DNA of 64,000 nucleotides, taken from positions 80,483-144,482 of the forward strand of contig CAWGBF010000007.1 of assembly GCA_963820775.1 (NCBI GenBank), given 5' to 3'. How positions within the stretch are numbered: position 1 is the first letter of the stretch; each line of letters begins with the position of its first letter. The translations under genes were made by a program, and so were the position numbers. This DNA comes from Roseiarcus sp963820775 (GTDB taxonomy: Bacteria > Pseudomonadota > Alphaproteobacteria > Rhizobiales > Beijerinckiaceae). Below, in pieces: positions 19,422 through 28,449 of this stretch. The notes under the pieces are model-generated. The model had not been told where the DNA came from and ran no database searches. It worked only from the letters and a program-made list of their open reading frames with translations.

Positions 19422-19640
19422 ATGTCGAAAGAAGAACTGCTTGAATTCCCCGGATTCGTCGTCGAATTGCTGCCCAATGCGACCTTTCGCGTCAAACTCG
19501 AGAACGAACACGAAATCATCGCTCACACCGCGGGCAAGATGCGCAAGAACCGCATTCGCGTGCTGGCGGGCGACAAGGTGCTCGTGGAGATGACGCCCTA
19601 CGATCTGACCAAGGGGCGCATTACCTACCGCTTCAAATGA
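19422..19640 (+). CDS. infA: Translation initiation factor IF-1
   Basis: A 72-residue S1-like OB-fold protein, MSKEELLEFPGFVVELLPNA to LTKGRITYRFK, typical of Alphaproteobacteria. It binds the ribosomal A site during initiation. A perfect aaggag lies six bases before ATG. The 183-bp region upstream carries no gene and should hold the promoter. Its stop overlaps maf (ATGA). Confidence 0.98.
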   Translation: MSKEELLEFPGFVVELLPNATFRVKLENEHEIIAHTAGKMRKNRIRVLAGDKVLVEMTPYDLTKGRITYRFK

Positions 19641-20305
19641 CCTTGGATCTCGGGCGGCGCGACGATCGCTCCGCCCAGCCCTCGGGCCTCCGTCTCGTCC
19701 TGGGGTCCGCTTCGCCGCGCCGGCTTGCGCTCCTGGCGCAGATCGGCGTCAAACCCCACGCGGTCCTGCCGGCCGAGATCGACGAGGCGCCACGCCGGCG
19801 CGAGGGGCCCCGCGGGCTCGCCGAACGGCTGGCCGGTGAGAAGGCGCTCGCCTCGGCGGCGATTGCGAGCCAGCGGACGGATCTTTCGCCCTGCCTGACG
19901 CTCGCTGCGGATACGGTGGTCGGCGTCGGTCTGCGCATCTTGCCGAAGTGCGAGACGCGCGACGAGGCGGAGACGTGCCTCGATCTCTTGTCCGGCCGCG
20001 GCCATCGTGTTTTTACCGGTCTTGCCCTGGTCACCCGCGGCGGCGCCGTGCGGCGTCGGCTGGTCGAGACCCGGCTCCGGTTCAAACGCCTTTCGCTCAA
20101 CGAGGTCGACGCCTATCTGGCGAGCGGCGAATGGCGGGGCAAGGCCGGCGGCTACGCGATCCAGGGCCTCGCCGGCGCGTTCGTCGAGCAGCTGGTCGGG
20201 TCCTACTCCAACGTCGTCGGCCTGCCGCTGGCCGAAACGGCTGCGCTGCTCGGCGGCGAAGGCTATCATGTCCACCAATCCTGGGGCGCGAACCTCGTTC
20301 AATGA
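19637..20305 (+). CDS. maf: Maf-like nucleoside triphosphate pyrophosphatase
   Basis: A 222-residue house-cleaning enzyme that hydrolyses non-canonical or specific NTPs. Family motifs are LVLGSASPRRLALLAQIG, LAADTVVGVG, GYAIQGLAGAFVEQLVGSYSNVVGLPL. It is coupled by 4-bp overlaps to infA before it and yacG after it, the standard order in Alphaproteobacteria. Confidence 0.95.
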   Translation: MTLDLGRRDDRSAQPSGLRLVLGSASPRRLALLAQIGVKPHAVLPAEIDEAPRRREGPRGLAERLAGEKALASAAIASQRTDLSPCLTLAADTVVGVGLRILPKCETRDEAETCLDLLSGRGHRVFTGLALVTRGGAVRRRLVETRLRFKRLSLNEVDAYLASGEWRGKAGGYAIQGLAGAFVEQLVGSYSNVVGLPLAETAALLGGEGYHVHQSWGANLVQ

Positions 20306-20511
20306 CCGCCGACGACAAATCCCCCGCAAGGCGACAGGGCTTAAGCAAGAGCGCGCGGCCCTGCCCGATCTGCGGCAAGCCGCGCAGCGAGCTCTATGAC
20401 CCGTTCTGCTCGAAGCGCTGCGCGGACGTCGACCTTCATCGCTGGCTGAAGGGGAGCTATGTCATTCCTGGCGCCAACGCCGAGCCGGAGCCCGGCGACG
20501 AGGAGGAGTAG
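20302..20511 (+). CDS. yacG: DNA gyrase inhibitor YacG (zinc-binding)
   Basis: A 69-residue protein with four zinc-ligand cysteines, CPIC near residue 21 and CSKRC near residue 36, then ADVDLHRWLKGSYVIPG, diagnostic of YacG. It starts within the maf stop codon (ATGA). A 7-bp-arm hairpin (agctctc-agc-gagagct, 20510-20526) covers its stop codon and may act as an end signal. Confidence 0.95.
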   Translation: MTADDKSPARRQGLSKSARPCPICGKPRSELYDPFCSKRCADVDLHRWLKGSYVIPGANAEPEPGDEEE

Positions 20512-21004
20512 CTCTCAGCGAGAGCTCGCTGCCATGCAGGTCGGGCCTGCACCAGAAGACAATGGCATTCTATTTGTACTGTTTCTGTCAGTTCAATTCA
20601 TTTGGGTTTTCTTGGCCCCGAGCCGGTTCGCCGCGAAAACCCCAATTATCGCTATTGGACTATCTTGGATTTCCTTGGATTCTCTCGTCCGAATCTAGAC
20701 TTATCAATTGGTTACGCTGGATAAACGCACAAAAGTTTTTCACCTGCTTCTTCCTTGGCGAGCGGCGCCAGAACGAGACGCTGCGGTCCAGGCTGTGCAA
20801 ATGCGCAGAATTGCTCATGGGGCAAGCTTAGCTTAGTTTCTGGTTTTCGGCAATCGATTGTCGTCCAACCCGCGCCGGGCAGAACGAGCCGGTGTCTTCG
20901 CCAAGCAGCTGTTAGGCTTTAGACGCGATATGTTTGTATATCTAGGCTCCCTCGCCTCTTCGAGTTCTCAGCATCCATCCACGCACCACCATCGAGAATG
21001 ACGA
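20512..21004. other. AT-rich intergenic region after yacG
   Basis: No gene is supported. Composition drops sharply to AT-rich between 20560 and 20760, unlike the flanking genes. It contains three TTGGA repeats spaced exactly 10 bp apart and a 25-bp core also present at 32297. No tRNA or integrase was recognised. Confidence 0.55.
20654..20716 (+). repeat. 10-bp-phased TTGGA repeats next to a shared 25-bp core (site A)
   Basis: TTGGA occurs at 20655, 20665 and 20675. The core at 20692-20716 (aatctagactt...ggttacg) matches 32297-32321 at 22 of 25 positions. Both copies lie in AT-rich intergenic islands and both are preceded by short repeats with a 10-bp period, as expected for phased protein-binding sites such as recombinase arms or iterons. 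The function is inferred. Confidence 0.5.
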
Positions 21005-21844
21005 ATGTCAGTCGTAAGCATTTTATCCATGATCGGCTGGCCCGCGCTCGTGTTTTATCTGCTCTCGGCGGCGGTAGCTCGTGACCCTTCTAAAGCCGTA
21101 AGGGCCGGGTTGCGAGGCGCGCTACTAGGCGCCGCGCTCCTCGTATTAAACGTGCTGTTCCTATTAACTTTCGGTGGTTTGCCCAGCGAAACCTATCGTT
21201 ACAAGCTGACGCTCAGCGTGGACACGCCGGACGGCGTAAAGACAGACTCCAATGTCGTCGAGCTTCACTATTTTCATGTGAGCTTCCCAGCCCAAGGCGA
21301 GATGCACGACACCAGAGGCCAAGCTCTTTACCTTGACCTTGGCCCGGGTCGTCGGCCCTTGATCGCGCTGCTGACGCGCATTCGCCGAAACGCCGAACAG
21401 ATGCCCGAGTGTTGTCGTTGGTCGGAGGACTCTCCCTCTTTGGTGCTCGCGAAGTTTTGTTTAGGCGGCGCTGGAAACCTCGATTGGCTCGAAATGGCGA
21501 GTCAGTTCAACGAACGCTGTCGCCGGCCGCTGTCGATCACCACCCGCCAACTCCCCGATCTCGTCACCTTCGCCGACGTCAACAATCCAAAGAGCATCAT
21601 GCTTGTCGATCCGGACGATCCCGCAGCAACTCTAGGGCCTGGGGTATCGTTGCGATCGATGACGCTCGAGGTGACGAACGAGCCGCTGACCATGGGAATC
21701 GATCAGCACCTGCCCTGGGTTCGCGGGTACGATCCGAACATGTGGATTGCGAATTTTCAGTCGTGGGAGGGTATGCACGATTTCGTTGGTTTCCGGGATT
21801 TTATGAGGGGATGTTGCGGTGTGCTAACGGTGCAAAAATCTTGA
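21005..21844 (+). CDS. Hypothetical membrane-anchored protein
   Basis: A 279-residue protein of no recognised family. Two hydrophobic helices lie at residues 5-25 and 35-58 (GALLGAALLVLNVLFLLTFGG). The rest is probably extracytoplasmic, with a beta-rich start (YRYKLTLSVDTPDGVKTDSNVVELHYFHV) and several cysteines (ECCRWSE, CCGVLTVQ) that could pair in the periplasm. Similar opening motifs occur in uncharacterised rhizobial proteins. It is a single gene right after the AT-rich site A region and before the oligopeptidase-end remnant. Confidence 0.65.
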   Translation: MSVVSILSMIGWPALVFYLLSAAVARDPSKAVRAGLRGALLGAALLVLNVLFLLTFGGLPSETYRYKLTLSVDTPDGVKTDSNVVELHYFHVSFPAQGEMHDTRGQALYLDLGPGRRPLIALLTRIRRNAEQMPECCRWSEDSPSLVLAKFCLGGAGNLDWLEMASQFNERCRRPLSITTRQLPDLVTFADVNNPKSIMLVDPDDPAATLGPGVSLRSMTLEVTNEPLTMGIDQHLPWVRGYDPNMWIANFQSWEGMHDFVGFRDFMRGCCGVLTVQKS

Positions 21845-21884
21845 TGCTGCACGCCTTCGACCGTCCACCACGCCCAGAACCAGT

Positions 21885-21955
21885 CCAGCGGTTTGAGCTT
21901 CGACCCTAGACCCGCCGTCGACGCAGCCGATGGCGTTTTCGCGGGCGACGGTTCT
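21885..21955 (-). pseudogene. Decayed copy of the 3' end of an oligopeptidase B gene
   Basis: Reading the minus strand gives VARENA-IGCVDGGS, aligning with VARQYAFALRCVEGGI at the end of the intact gene at 23000. DNA similarity is about 79% over a 43-bp block (gcggtttgagcttcgaccct versus gcggattgatcttcgaccta onward) and continues after a 9-bp gap through gcgggcgacg. The intact and decayed ends flank the creatininase gene. Confidence 0.55.
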
Positions 21956-22059
21956 TCGCCACGCCGTGGCCGCACGTGACAATCCGTAAGACCCGGGCGA
22001 AATCTCCTCCGCGGTCGGCTCCTGCTTATCGCAGGCGAATTGGCCGGAATCCGCCCGCG

Positions 22060-22878
22060 TCAGCGTTGTGATACAGCCGACTTTATGGCGGCTATTGTTT
22101 GAGAGACGATGGCGTCGATGCCCAACATTCCGAGTCTTGCGCTTGCCTTGGACGGATCCCCATAAACGCCGTCGGCGCTCCCAAACTTGGATCCGGCAAG
22201 CCGATCTTCGCGGACAAGGCTCGGGTCGAGCGCGAGCATCAGCGACGTGTCGTTCAGACCCGCATGGGTTCCAATCTCCGACGGCGAGAACCCTCGAGTC
22301 TTCAGAATCCGGACGAAATCGATTTGCGCCGCATCGTAATATTGCGTGACCGCGTGCGCGCGCACGTTCGATGAAGCCCATTCACGGTTGAGTTTGTTCG
22401 CCACATTCTTCTCGTTGGCCTGGTAGCCGCCGTGATCGCCCAGGAAGACGATATCTTTGAATCCGTGCAGTTTGAAGCTCCGGGCCGCGGACTCGAGAAT
22501 CGTCTCAAACGCGGCTTCCGGCACGCTTATCGTTCCAGGGAAACGCATGTGGCCGGACGGCGGACTTAAATTGCCTTCGGGGACATACGCGATCACCGGA
22601 GCGACAAGCGCGTTGCCCAGCGCGGCTGCGATCCGCTCGGAGAGCAACCTGACCCGCCGGTTGTGTTTTCCGAGCGCCATGGCCGGGCCATTCTGCTCGG
22701 TTCCGCCGATCGGGATGATGACGGTGGTTTTGCCCGCGCCGATTTCGTCCCTGAGCTCGGTCCAGGTGAGATCCTCGAGGAAGACCGAGGGGCGCTCCCC
22801 GGAATGCGCGAACGGCGCGAAGCCCAGAATCAGCAACGGCAGAAGCAAGAGACGCGCAGCCCATCTCATGGAGTTCAT
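22060..22878 (-). CDS. Exported creatininase-family amidohydrolase
   Basis: A 272-residue protein starting MNSMRWAARLLLLPLLILGF, a signal peptide ending near AHSGE. The creatininase fold is shown by IPIGGTEQNGPAMALGKHN (metal-binding Glu and His), FLGDHGGYQANE and IGTHAGLNDTSLMLAL. Family members are metal-dependent amidohydrolases (creatinine, or MftE-type peptide cleavage) and usually cytoplasmic, so export is notable. It lies between the intact and decayed ends of an oligopeptidase gene. The substrate is unknown. Confidence 0.82.
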   Translation of the reverse strand: MNSMRWAARLLLLPLLILGFAPFAHSGERPSVFLEDLTWTELRDEIGAGKTTVIIPIGGTEQNGPAMALGKHNRRVRLLSERIAAALGNALVAPVIAYVPEGNLSPPSGHMRFPGTISVPEAAFETILESAARSFKLHGFKDIVFLGDHGGYQANEKNVANKLNREWASSNVRAHAVTQYYDAAQIDFVRILKTRGFSPSEIGTHAGLNDTSLMLALDPSLVREDRLAGSKFGSADGVYGDPSKASARLGMLGIDAIVSQTIAAIKSAVSQR

Positions 22879-22999
22879 TTGCTCGCTCCCGCATCGAATC
22901 TCGAATGCAATTTGCCTTGTTTGCGCCACGCGGACCTTGAGTGAAAACGCGCTGTTTGTCCGCTATGGGTCGAACCGCTTCCGCGGATTGATCTTCGAC

Positions 23000-25120
23000 C
23001 TAAATCCCGCCCTCGACGCAGCGAAGAGCGAAGGCGTACTGGCGGGCGACGTCATCGAGGCGGTCGTAGCGCCCCGACACGCCGGCATGGCCCGCGTCCA
23101 TCGCGGTGCGCAAGAGGACCGGGCCGCCGCCGGTCATTGTCGCGCGCAGGCGCGCGACCCATTTGGCGGGCTCCCAATAGGTCACGCGCGGATCGGCGAG
23201 GCCGGCAAGCGCCAGGATCGCCGGATAGGTTTGAGGCCGCACGTTGTCGATCGGGCTATAGGCGCGGATAGTCTCGAACGCCGCCTTATCGTGGATCGGA
23301 TCGCCCCATTCGAGCCATTCCGGCGGGGTGAGCGGCAAGCTGGCGTCGAGCATCGTTGTCAGCACATCGACGAACGGCACGTCGGCGATGATGCCGGCGA
23401 ACAGGTCCGGCGCGAGATTGGCGATAGCGCCCATCAGCATGCCGCCGGCGCTGCCGCCCTGCGCGACGACACGGCCCCTGCTGGTGAAACCCTCGGCGAT
23501 AAGGAAGCGGACGGCGGCGAGGAAATCGCCGAACGTGTTCGGCTTCTTGCCAAGCTTGCCGTTCTCGTACCACCGCCAGCCTTTGTCCGTGCCCCCGCGC
23601 ACATGGGCGATCGCAAATACGAAGCCCCGGTCGACCAGCGAGAAGCGGTTGGTCGCGAAACTCGCCTCGGCCGCATAGCCGTAGGCGCCGTAACCGGTGA
23701 TGAACAGCGGCACCGACCCGTCGAGCTTCACGCCACGCTTGTAAAGCAACGATACCGGCACGCTCTCGCCATCCTCGGCTTGGGCAAACACCAGCCGCGC
23801 AACATAGGTCTGCGGCTCGAAGCCGCGCGGCATCGTCTGTCGTTTTACGAGAGTTCGACGCCGGCTCACGACATCGTAGTTGTAGGTTTCCTGTGGCGTT
23901 GTCGGCGACGAGTAGCTGAAGCGGATCAGCAAAGTATCGAACTCATAGACCGGCTCGAGCCTCAGAAAATAGGTTTCCTCGTCAAACGCGATTTCGTGCG
24001 ATTCCCCGCTTTTCAAGTCGAAGACGACAATATGCGGCCGGCTCATTTCGCGCATGAGCAACACGAGCTGGTCTCTGAATAATGTTGCGTCGGCGATGAA
24101 GCGTCCGTCGCGCACGGCGACAAAATCACGCCAGTTCGCCTCCTGGGGCGCATTGCGCGGCGCGACGACGATCTTGAAGTCCGGCGCGTCCGCGTTGGTG
24201 CGGATAAAGAAACGATCGCCGTGATCCATCACGTCGTAGTGCAATCCCGGGCGGCGCGGCGCGATGAGCCGGGGGGGCCTGGTCGGATGATCGAGATCGA
24301 CGACCAAGGCTTCTGAAGCATCGTGGCCGTGCACAGAGATGAGGGCAGCGCGGCCGAAACGAGTTGGCTCAATGCCGATGAACCAGGCCGGGTCGGCTTC
24401 TACGAATATCTCGACGTCGTCGGTCTGCGTGGTTCCAAGGCGATGCAGCATGACGCGGCAAGGGCGGTGGCTCTCGTCCTGCTCGACGTAGAGAAACGCC
24501 TGCGAATCCCGCGTCCACACAGTGTTCCCGGTCGTCCCGACGACCGAGTCGACTAGGTCCGCCTCGTGCTCAAGGTCGCGGATTGCGATGCTCACCATCT
24601 CGGAGCCGAGGTCGTCGGAGCTCCAGGCGAGCTTTGAATGGTCAGGCGAATGACGCGCGCCAGCGAGATGAAAAAACGCCTTCCCCTCGGCGCGTGCGTC
24701 GCCGTCGATCAGCACCGTCTCGGCGCCGCCTTCGCGAGGCTTGCGGCAATAGATGCGACGTTGTCCGCCGGCACGAAAGCGCGAGTAATAGGCCCACTGC
24801 CCATCGACCTGCGGCGGCTCGCTGTCATCCTCTTTGAGGCGCGCGCGCATTTCGCGCTTGAGCTCTTTCTGCAAGCCGATCGTCGGCGCCAACACCGCGT
24901 CAGCATAGGCGTTCTCGGCCTCCAGCAGCGCGCGGATGTCGGCAGGCAACCGCCCCGGGTCGCGCAGCACCTCGCGCCAGTTGTCCGCCCGCATCCAGGC
25001 ATATTCGTCGGTCCAGGAAAGGCCATGCGCGGAGTGCGTGATCGGCCGGACCGCGGCTCGGGGCGGCGCTGGGATCGGGGCTTGCGAGCCCGGTCCGCGC
25101 GCCAATCGCTTGCTGGTCAT
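23000..25120 (-). CDS. ptrB: Oligopeptidase B / prolyl oligopeptidase family serine peptidase
   Basis: A 706-residue S9A peptidase with an N-terminal beta-propeller (residues about 70-410) and a C-terminal hydrolase domain. Motifs: GYGAYGYAAEASF, AHVRGGTDKGWRWYENGKLGKKPNTFGDF, the nucleophile GGSAGGMLMG, and the His near DAGHAGVSGRYDR. It cleaves short peptides, commonly after basic residues, in the cytoplasm. The start at 25120 overlaps the upstream HAD gene stop (ATGA), so the two are cotranscribed; an in-frame upstream start at 25189 is unlikely. Confidence 0.93.
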   Translation of the reverse strand: MTSKRLARGPGSQAPIPAPPRAAVRPITHSAHGLSWTDEYAWMRADNWREVLRDPGRLPADIRALLEAENAYADAVLAPTIGLQKELKREMRARLKEDDSEPPQVDGQWAYYSRFRAGGQRRIYCRKPREGGAETVLIDGDARAEGKAFFHLAGARHSPDHSKLAWSSDDLGSEMVSIAIRDLEHEADLVDSVVGTTGNTVWTRDSQAFLYVEQDESHRPCRVMLHRLGTTQTDDVEIFVEADPAWFIGIEPTRFGRAALISVHGHDASEALVVDLDHPTRPPRLIAPRRPGLHYDVMDHGDRFFIRTNADAPDFKIVVAPRNAPQEANWRDFVAVRDGRFIADATLFRDQLVLLMREMSRPHIVVFDLKSGESHEIAFDEETYFLRLEPVYEFDTLLIRFSYSSPTTPQETYNYDVVSRRRTLVKRQTMPRGFEPQTYVARLVFAQAEDGESVPVSLLYKRGVKLDGSVPLFITGYGAYGYAAEASFATNRFSLVDRGFVFAIAHVRGGTDKGWRWYENGKLGKKPNTFGDFLAAVRFLIAEGFTSRGRVVAQGGSAGGMLMGAIANLAPDLFAGIIADVPFVDVLTTMLDASLPLTPPEWLEWGDPIHDKAAFETIRAYSPIDNVRPQTYPAILALAGLADPRVTYWEPAKWVARLRATMTGGGPVLLRTAMDAGHAGVSGRYDRLDDVARQYAFALRCVEGGI

Positions 25121-25902
25121 AACGCTCGCGCGCCCGCGATGCGTGGAAGCGCCCGGAAGGCCGCAGGAACCTGCGATGGCGATTCGCACAGGGCTGCCGC
25201 GCCGGCCGCACGAAGCTCATCGGCGCCGCCGTAGCCCCACAGGGCGCCGATGGTTGGGATTCCGTTCCGGCTCGCGGCCAGGACGTCATGCTTGCGGTCG
25301 CCCCACATGCAGCAATCTTCGACGTACAGCCCCTCACTCTTGAGAATGTGAGCCACCAGGTCCGCCTTGTCCTGAAAGCGGCCGCCAAGCTCGTCGCCGT
25401 AAGTCCCCTCGAAGTGATGCCCAAGGTCGAAGTGGCTGAGGATTCGCTCCGCGTAGACCAGAGGTTTCGCCGTGCAAAGGAAGAGGCGCGTCCCCGCGGC
25501 GCGCAAATCGGCAAGCGTCTCCTTCACGCCATCATAAACGACAGCTTCGAAAAGACCCTCGGTCGAATACCGGCTGCGATAGAGCCGGAGCGCCTCCTCG
25601 GGATCAGCTTCGCCGTTTAGCGCCTCGGCGAAACATCCGCGCAGAGGCGGGCCGATGATCCAGTTCAGTTCGGCGGCAGGCGGCGCGTTTCGTCCCAACC
25701 CCTCGAGCGCAAGGCGGAAACAGCCAATGATGCCCTCGGCGGGGTCGGTCAGCGTTCCGTCCAAATCGACCAGAAGCGTGCTTCGCCGATTGGGTTCCGC
25801 TGTCAGCGCTCCAGCATTATCCGACGCTTCGGGCGTTTGTCGCTGCGCAGATGCAGCCCCACGGTCCTCGGCGACGGTCTGGGAAGGCAGTCTCGGCGGC
25901 AA
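25117..25902 (-). CDS. HAD-family phosphatase, phosphoglycolate phosphatase-like
   Basis: A 261-residue haloacid-dehalogenase superfamily hydrolase. Motif I LLVDLDGTLTD is at about residue 43, motif II LFLCTAKP, motif III lysine in GGRFQDKADLV, and motif IV MWGDRKHDVLAA. The cap type and GPPLRGCF segment suggest a Gph/PGP-like phosphatase. The first 40 residues are Ala/Thr-rich and not conserved, so the true start could be later. It is coupled to ptrB by a 4-bp overlap. Confidence 0.85.
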   Translation of the reverse strand: MPPRLPSQTVAEDRGAASAQRQTPEASDNAGALTAEPNRRSTLLVDLDGTLTDPAEGIIGCFRLALEGLGRNAPPAAELNWIIGPPLRGCFAEALNGEADPEEALRLYRSRYSTEGLFEAVVYDGVKETLADLRAAGTRLFLCTAKPLVYAERILSHFDLGHHFEGTYGDELGGRFQDKADLVAHILKSEGLYVEDCCMWGDRKHDVLAASRNGIPTIGALWGYGGADELRAAGAAALCESPSQVPAAFRALPRIAGARAL

Positions 25903-25914
25903 GCGCGCGACCGG

Positions 25915-26115
25915 CTAGCCGCGGATCGGCTCGTGCGCAACCGCGGCGCGCAGAAAATAGAAGAGCCCGGTCAGAGCGGTGAGAATGAGCACGGCTTCCA
26001 GCGAGCGGGTGATCGTCTCGCCAAGCTGAAACAGGCCGCCGATCGCCCAGCCTGCAGCGGCGCCGGCGCCAACAAGCTCCGTGCCCACCAGAATGGCGAC
26101 GCTGATCAGCGTCAT
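25915..26115 (-). CDS. Small two-helix membrane protein
   Basis: A 66-residue protein, MTLISVAILVGTELVGAG through LLFYFLRAAVAHEPIRG region, with helices near residues 3-25 and 38-58. It looks like a conserved small rhizobial membrane protein of unknown role. The frame extends to 26259, but the extra residues are low-complexity and overlap panE, so ATG 26115 is chosen. It follows panE in the same orientation. Confidence 0.6.
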   Translation of the reverse strand: MTLISVAILVGTELVGAGAAAGWAIGGLFQLGETITRSLEAVLILTALTGLFYFLRAAVAHEPIRG

Positions 26116-26218
26116 CGCATTGGTCCAGTTGATCGGCGCGACGTCCGCCAAAGCGCGTTCTCCTTCAGAAATTCGCGAAGCGGTCGCGGATATACCAACG
26201 CGGCCCCCGGCGCAAGCG

Positions 26219-27154
26219 TCACGGCTTGGCGATCTCGCCGCGCTTCCGCCCCTCCTCATAGGCTTTCACGTGAAGGGTGGCGATCCGCAGCAGCGAAAAG
26301 TCGTCCTGCTTCGTAGCGCGACGCAGGAGATCGCCGAGAATCTGGTCGCCTTCGACCGGTTTGCCGCCTTCGATATCGCGCAGCATCGACGCCTTGATCG
26401 GCGAACCCGCGGCGGTGATCGCCGCCCGCGCCCGCTCAAGCGCCGGGTCACGCAGCGGGAAGCCCTGGGCAGCCGCGATTGAGGCGCATTCGGTCAGTAG
26501 CCCGATCGCGACGTCTGCGGCGCCGGCGGCGACGTAGTCGCCAATCGCCGCCCGCATCAGGCAGGTTATGCCCGCAGCCGTGGCGATGAACACCCACTTC
26601 TCCCACATTTCCTGCCGGATCTCCTCGCTGAGCCGCGCATCGAAGCCGGCGTTGAGCATCGCCGAGGCAATCGTCTCGACCCGCTGCGAGCGGGCGCCAT
26701 CCAATTCGCCAAAGCTCAGCGTGTGCCAATCATTGAGGTGGACGACGGCGCCGTCGGCGCCGAGGGTCGCCGAGATGGCGCATTGCCCGCCGAGGACGCG
26801 TTCGGCCCCGAAGCGGTCGGCAAGCCGGTCGATGTGGCGCATGCCGTTCAGCAGCGGCAGAATCGCCGTCGCCGGGCCGACCGCCTTGGCGAATGACGCC
26901 ATCGCGCCGTCCAGGTCGTAGGCTTTGCAGCTCAGCAGAACGAGGTCGAACGGCTCTGTGAGGTTTTCCTGCAAAACGGTCGGCGGCGAGGCGCGGTCGA
27001 AGTCGCCGACGGGGCTACGAATGATCAACCCATGCTTCGCAAGCTCGGCCCCCCGACGCGGACGAACGAGAAACGTGACGTCGCGACCCGCCTGCAGCAG
27101 GCGTCCACCGAAATAGCCGCCGACCGCGCCCGCTCCGACAACCAGAATTTTCAT
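26219..27154 (-). CDS. panE: 2-dehydropantoate 2-reductase
   Basis: A 311-residue NADPH-dependent enzyme that makes pantoate for coenzyme A. It shows an N-terminal Rossmann motif GAGAVGGYFGGRLLQAG, LLSCKAYDL, the LNGMRHIDRL segment, and the C-terminal catalytic-lysine region MWEKWVFIATAAGITCL and GSPIKASMLRDIEGGKPVE. Paralogues with other ketoacid substrates share these motifs, so the exact substrate is not certain. Confidence 0.9.
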   Translation of the reverse strand: MKILVVGAGAVGGYFGGRLLQAGRDVTFLVRPRRGAELAKHGLIIRSPVGDFDRASPPTVLQENLTEPFDLVLLSCKAYDLDGAMASFAKAVGPATAILPLLNGMRHIDRLADRFGAERVLGGQCAISATLGADGAVVHLNDWHTLSFGELDGARSQRVETIASAMLNAGFDARLSEEIRQEMWEKWVFIATAAGITCLMRAAIGDYVAAGAADVAIGLLTECASIAAAQGFPLRDPALERARAAITAAGSPIKASMLRDIEGGKPVEGDQILGDLLRRATKQDDFSLLRIATLHVKAYEEGRKRGEIAKP

Positions 27155-27235
27155 TGCGACCGATCCTCTGTCAAAAAGAGCCGATTGCCGACGATCATCC
27201 CACGGCTTGGCCTCGAGCGGGAAGACGATAAATGT

Positions 27236-28337
27236 TCAGGGCACCGCCGAAATGAGCATGAATGCGGCGAAGATAACGAGATGCACCGTGCCCTGCAGCA
27301 CGGTCGTGCGACCGGCGCCGAGCGTCAATGCGCTGACATAAAGTGTCAGGATGAGGAGCGTCACGCGGTCGGCGAAACGCCGAGCGCAATCTTCCGGTCG
27401 AGCAGGAGCGAGACGAGCGCGACCGCCGGAATCGTCAGGCCAATGCTCGCGATGGCCGAGCCGACCGCCAGGTTGATGCTGTTCCGCAACCGATTGCGGA
27501 GGGCGGACTTCACGGCTGCGGACCCTTCGGGCATCAGCACGATCATTGCGATCACGACGCCGACGAAGGCCTTCGGCAGGCCGGCTTCGCCGATAGCCAT
27601 GTCGACCGGATAGGAAAGCCTCTTGGCCAGCAGCACAACGGCGGCGAGCGATATTGCGAGCAGCGCCAGGCTCAGGAGCGCGATCCAGGCGCTGGGAGGC
27701 TCGCGCGCTGCCGCGCTTCTGGAAGCGTCGTCCGGCGCGTCTAGGAAATAGTCGCGATGCTTGACCGTCTGCACCAACACGAAGACTCCCCAAAGCAGAG
27801 CGACATGAGGCCGATGCCTTCGAGCTGCAAGATGGAATAGGACGGGCCGGATGCGGCCTCGGCGAAGTTAGGCAAGATCAGCGCCAGCGTCGCCAACGTC
27901 CCGAGCACGGCCAGAGCCGAGGACGCGCCCTGCAATTGGAAGGTCTGTTCGAAATGCTTGCCAGCTCCGAGGACTAGGCAAAGGCCGACGACGCCGTTGA
28001 GGACGATCATGACCGCCGCGAATACGGTGTCGCGCGCGACCACATCGCTGCCCTCGGCGCCTGACAAGATAGTAGACAGGATCAGCCCGACTTCGATCGC
28101 CGTCACCGCGACCGCGAGCACAATGGAGCCAAACGGCTCTCCGAGCTTGAGCGCCAGCACTTCAGCATGATGGACGGCGGCGAACACCGCGGCGCCGAGA
28201 AGGAGGCCCGCGAGACCAAGGACATATGCCGCTTCGGCAGGGACGACATGGGCGAATTTCAGCGCGAGGAAGACGCCCGCGAACAGCGGAACGGTCCACG
28301 CCCAAATCGGAATGGAATTATGGTGCAGCGCCGACAT
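27236..28337 (-). CDS. Calcium/proton antiporter, CaxA-type, two frameshifts
   Basis: A multi-helix cation exchanger. The first frame holds the alpha-1 repeat (GEPFGSIVLAVAVTAIEVGLIL) to LEGIGLMSL. The second holds VLVQTVKHRDYFLD to the alpha-2 repeat (NSINLAVGSAIASIGLTIPAVAL). The third holds VTLLILTLYVSALTLGAGRT to FMLISAVP. Two missing bases, near 27797 and 27367, rejoin them into 367 residues, the normal length. It is divergent from the XRE-cupin gene, with 112 bp between the start codons. Confidence 0.85.
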
Positions 28338-28415
28338 CGGTCCATTCCGTTGGGAAGATGCGGAGTTGCGCACATGAGGTCGCCGCGAGCAACTCGCCGC
28401 GCGACGGTGCGCCGC

Positions 28416-28443
28416 TTGACCTGCTCGTTTTCGAGAGTATTTT
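28416..28443 (+). promoter_or_regulatory. Sigma-70-like promoter of the XRE-cupin gene, probably leaderless
   Basis: TTGACC (28416-28421), 16-bp spacer, TATTTT (28438-28443). The start codon is only 7 bp past the -10 box, so the transcript would begin at or next to ATG 28450. The spacer contains an inverted repeat ctcg-tttt-cgag (28425-28436), a possible autoregulatory site. Confidence 0.5.
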
Positions 28444-28449
28444 CCGAAT

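Noticed and set aside
20512..21004. tRNA gene downstream of yacG
   Set aside because: No cloverleaf, T-loop GGTTCGA-type sequence or 3' end could be found in the region.
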